64,000 bases of DNA from Asterias amurensis (taxonomy: Eukaryota; Echinodermata; Asteroidea; Forcipulatida; Asteriidae). How positions within the stretch are numbered: the first letter of the stretch is position 1; every line of letters starts with the position of its first letter. The position numbers were made by a program, and so were the translations under genes. Shown in pieces: positions 59,392 through 64,000 of this stretch. The notes beneath the pieces were generated by a model that had not been told where the DNA came from, made no database searches, and saw nothing but the letters and a program-made list of their open reading frames with translations. The stretch is taken from positions 7,813,391 to 7,877,390 of the forward strand of contig NC_092657.1 of the NCBI RefSeq assembly GCF_032118995.1, given 5' to 3'.

Positions 59392-59676
59392 TGAACATTG
59401 AACCTTGAATCTTTATTACGATGTACCTATATTGACCCAGACCCTGTGAACAATGGCAGTGCTGCACTTAACCTATCTGTCCAACATTCTTGGAGCTAAA
59501 ATTCTTGTTGAAGCTAAAATTCAACAAAATTAAAATTTAAAAAAAATTCTTGTTTATTCTTGTTGGCATGTGGCCTAAATAAGGATTGAGGAACGAGGAG
59601 ACTTCTGAGCTGTTACAACTGTTTAATCAGCCATGTTGAATAACACCGCCCTCTGTTGGCGGGTGGATATGTGACA
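59392..59676 (-). repeat. 3' LTR of gypsy element B (approximate)
   Basis: Read on the minus strand, a polypurine tract (AAAAGGGGGA, 59686-59677) is followed by TGTCACATATCC, a classic LTR start. An AATAAAGATT polyadenylation signal lies near 59410-59420. The far end is placed near 59392 by TG...CA logic and is uncertain. The 5' LTR is outside the window. Confidence 0.55.
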
Positions 59677-60091
59677 TCCCCCTTTTAAAAATAAATTTGA
59701 ATCCAAGAACAGTGTAAAATCACAGATTTTAAATACAACAAAATTATAATGTTGAACACAGGTTTTTGTGCTCTTTGATCAAATTAATGATGAATCAACT
59801 GCATTCATCCGTAGAAAAATGATTGGTTAATGATCCTGTATTTTAGGATTCCACTGGAGGTTTTTTCCAGTCTATCACATGAGGTTTAGAAATAAAATAA
59901 AAAGTTTTCTGTGAATGAACTCAAAAGTTTGAAGCATTGTGGTCTTTGGTTGCTAGAGGAGTCTGGTGTGGTTTAAATAAAAGAAACTTTGGTTTTGTCA
60001 AAAAGAAGAATTTTTTGTAAGAAAAAATTTTTTAGTAAAAGTTTGAGTATATCATGGGTGGCATCATGATGGAGTGTTCAATGTTCAATGT

Positions 60092-63000
60092 TCACAATGA
60101 GAGTTTCTCAGGTTTCCGCACAAGTCTTCCAGAGCGAGTTTTGTACTCTGGATGTTGAACCGTTGGTTGGTGGAGAGGTGGTGGGGTTGGTGTGTTGACA
60201 CGTGGGGGAGTGGTGACTGGAGGTTGGGGCGATGACTGTGAGGGTGTCTGAGGGTCAATGTCAAAGGTCACTCGCTTCTTGACTGGTTCCAAGTCACGAA
60301 TGTGTCTGCGGTTGCGACGGAGGATACTTCCATTGGGGGTGCGGACTATGTATGACCTCGGTTCATGACATTTCTCCGCTACAGTGGCTGGTGTCCAACG
60401 GCCACTGTTGGGGTCAAGAATGGAGATGGTTTGACCGGACCGTAGGGGAGGGAGATCTCTGGCTTGTCTGTCATGGTATTGTTTCTGGGTACTCTGACGC
60501 TCATACAAACGCTCTTGGATCTTGTCACGAGCTGCGAGGGAGTTGCGGATTTTCGCAGGTAAGTTGCCTCTGAGTTTTCTGTTGTAGAGGATTTGAGCTG
60601 GGCTGGGAATAGTATGGTCAACTGGGGTCGTTCGAAGACAGAGGAGTGCCATATTTACATCACTGTCACTGGATCGAGCCTTTCGTATGGTTTTCTTGAC
60701 TGTTTGGATTGTGCGCTCGATGAAACCGTTGGATCTGGGGTAGTGGGGTGAAGAAGTGATATGGTCAAAACACCATGAGACGGAGAAATCTTTGTACTGT
60801 TTTGAGTCGTAGTGTCTGGCATTGTCACTGACAACTCTCTCAGGGATACCTTGTTCGGCGAAGATTTGTTTGGTGGCGTTTACAACTGCTTGGCTTGTGC
60901 ATGGCACTGGTAGCTTCCGGATGAATGGAAACTTTGAGTAGTAGTCAGCCACGATGAGAAAATTATCACCTTCGAAGAAGAACAGGTCAGTACCGACAAC
61001 TTGCCACGGGCGAGTGGGGACAGTGTGTTGAAGAAGAGTTTCTCGTGGTTGTGCTGTCTGGAACCGCTGACAAGTTGGGCAATTTTTCACAAGTGTGTCG
61101 ATGTCTTTGGTTATGCCTACCCAAAAGACACACTCTTTGGCTCTCAGCTTGGTTTTTTCGCTACCCTGGTGGCCTTCATGGAGCTGGAGGAGGACATGTT
61201 GTTGCTGTGAAGCGGGGATGATAATGCACTCACCCTTAACAATAAGTCCATCTTCGACTGCAAGCTCGTCACGAAAGGGCCAGTACTGATGGAGAGCTTT
61301 GGGGACGTCATGACGTCGCTCTGGCCATCCTTTTATGATTACATCTTTGAGTGTCATGAGGGTGGTATCCAAGGCTGTTTCATGTTGGAGAGAGCGAATG
61401 CGCGGTTGTGTGAACTGGACAAAGGTCACATGCAGGTCAAGGTCTATGTGATTGGCGTCTGGTACAGGGAGACGAGATAAGCCATCAGGCAGGAGCATTT
61501 CATTCCCTGGTCTGTAGGTTACTGTGACATCGTAGGGTTGGAGACGGAGAAGCATTCGCTGCAGTCTCGGAGGAGCGGCTTTTAGTGATTTGCGCTGAAT
61601 CATCTCCAGGGGCTTGTGGTCACTTTCTACAGTGAAATGATCGCCATATATGTATGTGTGAAAACGTTCACATCCAAAGACAACTGCAAGGAGTTCACGC
61701 TCTATGTTGGCATACCGTTGTTCTGCCGGACTGAGGGATTTTGAAGCAAAGGCGACCGGTTTGCCGTCTTGGGTTAGAGCTGCACCCAGGCCTTTCATGG
61801 AGGCATCTACTTGGATGGTCGTCTTTTTGGAGGGGTCAAAGTAAGTGAGGATCGTCTCAGCACAGATGAGGTCTTTGACTTTCTCGAAAACCCTCTGATG
61901 TGAAGGAGACCAGAAGAAGTCAATGTCTTTCTTTAGGAGAGCCCTTAGGTCAGATGTATGGTCGGACAGGTTCGGGATGAAGGGACTGAGATAGGTCACC
62001 ATGCCAAGGAATTCCTGGAGTCCTGTCTTATCCTGAGGTGGATTGATCTGTTTGATGGCCGTAACCTTCGCTGGGTCGGGGTGTACACCATGCTTATCGT
62101 AGATCATACCAAAGAACTTTATCTGTGGGGTCTTGATCGCACACTTTGAGCTATTGAACATCAGTCCGTACTGGTTGGCGGCTTTCATCAGATGATGAAG
62201 ATTTTTGTCATGTTCTGCCTCAGTCGCGCCAAAAACTACAATGTCATCTGCAATGCCAATTGCACCAGGACAGCTCTCGAGAAATTGGTCCATGCGTAGC
62301 TGGAACACGTCTTGGCTCATCACTAGGCCAAAGGGTAGTCTCAAGTAGCAATAACGACCGAAGGGGCTGTTGAATGTTGTGAGTAGAGCGCTTTCGTCAT
62401 CCAGTTTCACCGACCAGTAGCCATTCTTGGCATCTAGCTTGCTGAAGAATTTGGCGCCTGAGAACTTATGGGTGATTTCTTCTATGGTCGGAGTTTTGTG
62501 GTGACATCTTTTGATTGCGTTGTTAAGATCTTTCGGATCGAGGCAGACACGCAGTTTCCCATTCTCTCGTCTGGAGACTGTCAAACTGCTTACCCAATCA
62601 GTCGGCTCAGTGACGCGTCTGATCACTCCTTGTTGCTCCATGTTCTCTAGCTCAGACTTCAATTCATCTTTGATCTTTATGGGGCATTTGCGGGGAGCAC
62701 TGATTGTAGGGTGGGCATTTTCATCCAGGACGATGTGGTATTTGCCAGGGAAGTTACCAATCCTGTCAAACTGGTCAGGGTATTGGCGTTGTAGATCCTG
62801 AGTGCAGCTGATAGAGGGGCACTGTGGTGTCGTTATTGCACAGTGCAGAGTCACAAGCTGCAGTTTGCGGGAAGTGGGCAAACCAAGGATTGCTGGGCCG
62901 TCAGAGTCCACGACGAAGAAATCTGCTGTCACCCAGGCACTTCCATCATACCGGCAGGGAAGGGAAGTAGAACCATATTGCTTTATTCTTGTGTTGTTGT

Positions 63001-63997
63001 AAGCAGTCAGTATGGCTTTATGGTTGGATGTAGAGTCAGAACTTGGAAATCCACCAGAGTCAAGTCTGTCTGGAAACATGCGGCGGTACATTCTCAGGGG
63101 TATTGTGTTGCCCTGGGCTCCTGTATCGACTTTGACGCGGAGCTTCACCAGCATTTTCCGGTCACGTTTCACCTCGATGAAAGTGAAAACCTCATCTCGT
63201 GTGTCAGGGCTGTCGTGCTGCTCAGCATTGTGTATGGCACTGATGTTTGAGACAAGGATTGGGCTTATGACCATCTCATTAAAGTCATCTTCAAACTCAC
63301 TCTCGTAATCTTGCTCAGAGATGTAGTGTACTTTTGGATTAGGCCTCTTGCGCCCTCTAGAGGGAGTACGGGGCTTACGACGAGAGGGTGGTCTATCACG
63401 TGTTCTGGGCTGCCTATCATTGGAACCAGTGGAACGGCAGACGTTTTGCCAGTGGTTCTTCTTGCCACACTTATGGCAAGTTGAGTTGTATGCCGGGCAA
63501 CAGTCTCTCGGGCGGAAGGGGTGTGTGCCTCCACAGTTACGGCATGTTCGCTTGGAGCGGATGGCATCAACTGTTGCAGCATCAGGTGGTGCTGTCGGTT
63601 GGACTTGGGCAAGCTGACGCATGTGGTTGATCGAAGCTTCATGTGTTCGTCCTAGGTCAAGGGTTTGCTGTATTGTAAGCGTTTTGTCCTTGCCGAGGAG
63701 ATCTTTCTGGACTTCAGTGTACTTCACACCCGCTATGAACTGTTCAATGACCCGGTCCTGGAACTCAGCATCATCCTTGAACTCACACTTTTGGGCATGA
63801 AGTTTGAGTCGAGAGAGAAAATCATCTATTGTTTCACTATCACGTTGAGCAAACTTCTGTAGGTACAGCCTAGCCACACGAAAATTCTCTTTGGGCTGAA
63901 TTTGTGCCATGAATTTGGACCACACAACTGTAGGGTCTTTTTTCTCGGGCTCTGTGAGGCTCCATGAGTTGTAGATCTTTATGCCTGTGGCTCCCAT
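60092..63997 (-). CDS. Ty3/gypsy element B gag-pol polyprotein, uninterrupted, cut by the window end
   Basis: An open frame of 1,301 codons in one piece; the gag start lies beyond the window. In order: gag C-terminal part; two zinc knuckles (CRNCGG... at 152, CHKCGKKNHWQNVC at 174); retropepsin with DTG at 291-293; RT about 430-600 with catalytic Asp522 (SKLDAKNGY) and an IADD box (583-586, Ile in place of the usual Tyr); RNase H about 725-845 (VDAS at 730, ESDHKP at 791); integrase with His940/His943 and Cys973/Cys976, then Asp1003, Asp1058 and Glu1094, a D,D35E arrangement. The tail ends TRSGRLVRKPEKL. No stop or frameshift in 3.9 kb, so the copy is young. This is a transposon, not a host gene. 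Element A is a different, much older lineage. Confidence 0.95.
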   Translation of the reverse strand: MGATGIKIYNSWSLTEPEKKDPTVVWSKFMAQIQPKENFRVARLYLQKFAQRDSETIDDFLSRLKLHAQKCEFKDDAEFQDRVIEQFIAGVKYTEVQKDLLGKDKTLTIQQTLDLGRTHEASINHMRQLAQVQPTAPPDAATVDAIRSKRTCRNCGGTHPFRPRDCCPAYNSTCHKCGKKNHWQNVCRSTGSNDRQPRTRDRPPSRRKPRTPSRGRKRPNPKVHYISEQDYESEFEDDFNEMVISPILVSNISAIHNAEQHDSPDTRDEVFTFIEVKRDRKMLVKLRVKVDTGAQGNTIPLRMYRRMFPDRLDSGGFPSSDSTSNHKAILTAYNNTRIKQYGSTSLPCRYDGSAWVTADFFVVDSDGPAILGLPTSRKLQLVTLHCAITTPQCPSISCTQDLQRQYPDQFDRIGNFPGKYHIVLDENAHPTISAPRKCPIKIKDELKSELENMEQQGVIRRVTEPTDWVSSLTVSRRENGKLRVCLDPKDLNNAIKRCHHKTPTIEEITHKFSGAKFFSKLDAKNGYWSVKLDDESALLTTFNSPFGRYCYLRLPFGLVMSQDVFQLRMDQFLESCPGAIGIADDIVVFGATEAEHDKNLHHLMKAANQYGLMFNSSKCAIKTPQIKFFGMIYDKHGVHPDPAKVTAIKQINPPQDKTGLQEFLGMVTYLSPFIPNLSDHTSDLRALLKKDIDFFWSPSHQRVFEKVKDLICAETILTYFDPSKKTTIQVDASMKGLGAALTQDGKPVAFASKSLSPAEQRYANIERELLAVVFGCERFHTYIYGDHFTVESDHKPLEMIQRKSLKAAPPRLQRMLLRLQPYDVTVTYRPGNEMLLPDGLSRLPVPDANHIDLDLHVTFVQFTQPRIRSLQHETALDTTLMTLKDVIIKGWPERRHDVPKALHQYWPFRDELAVEDGLIVKGECIIIPASQQQHVLLQLHEGHQGSEKTKLRAKECVFWVGITKDIDTLVKNCPTCQRFQTAQPRETLLQHTVPTRPWQVVGTDLFFFEGDNFLIVADYYSKFPFIRKLPVPCTSQAVVNATKQIFAEQGIPERVVSDNARHYDSKQYKDFSVSWCFDHITSSPHYPRSNGFIERTIQTVKKTIRKARSSDSDVNMALLCLRTTPVDHTIPSPAQILYNRKLRGNLPAKIRNSLAARDKIQERLYERQSTQKQYHDRQARDLPPLRSGQTISILDPNSGRWTPATVAEKCHEPRSYIVRTPNGSILRRNRRHIRDLEPVKKRVTFDIDPQTPSQSSPQPPVTTPPRVNTPTPPPLHQPTVQHPEYKTRSGRLVRKPEKLSL

Positions 63998-64000
63998 GAA

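Noticed and set aside
60352..63862. Numerous plus-strand frames of 60-135 codons
   Set aside because: Antisense shadows of the gypsy pol gene.

Overview
This is a eukaryotic, metazoan window, most likely from an echinoderm; a sea star is favoured but not proven. Three things point there: multi-exon animal genes with GT-AG introns, a very high load of short palindromic transposons, and a foldback element whose architecture matches what I recall of the TU elements of sea urchins. There are no bacterial-style operons, RBSs or CRISPR arrays.

Layout. 1-900: a small NUPR1-like (p8) stress-protein gene behind a TATA-like promoter, with one extra base in its reading frame. 887-7376: a nested pile of transposons. 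A Ty3/gypsy element is split inside its RT gene by a ~5 kb L2/jockey-type LINE, which itself holds a piggyBac fossil and a fragment of another LINE. 8867-11260: a 37-bp minisatellite. 13318-22465: a 52-bp minisatellite, interrupted at 18251-19402 by a 1,152-bp foldback transposon with an 8-bp target duplication. 22466-27387: gene-poor.

27388-40760 (minus strand): a complete 12-exon polo-like kinase gene (PLK1, 624 residues) whose introns hold many MITEs and long palindromes. Its upstream flank has twin CCAAT boxes and a CHR-like motif, as in G2/M-regulated genes. 41118-47930: intergenic, with MITEs, a SINE piece and a decayed LINE. 47931-51129: a decayed CR1-type LINE with a PHD-finger ORF1 and an ORF2 broken by a 360-bp MITE. 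51485-52946: a diverged array of ~100-bp modules bounded by inverted copies of a shared 18-bp motif.

54357-56799 (plus strand): the last two coding exons of PIGV (GPI mannosyltransferase 2); the first coding exon was not found. 59392-63997 (minus strand): the 3' part of a second, apparently intact Ty3/gypsy element with an uninterrupted 1,301-codon gag-pol frame, cut by the window end.

The cellular genes (NUPR1-like, PLK1, PIGV) have no evident functional link; they are ordinary neighbours in a transposon-rich region. The most novel material is in the repeats: the foldback insertion, the 51.5-53 kb array, and the MITE families that share TTAA-type ends.
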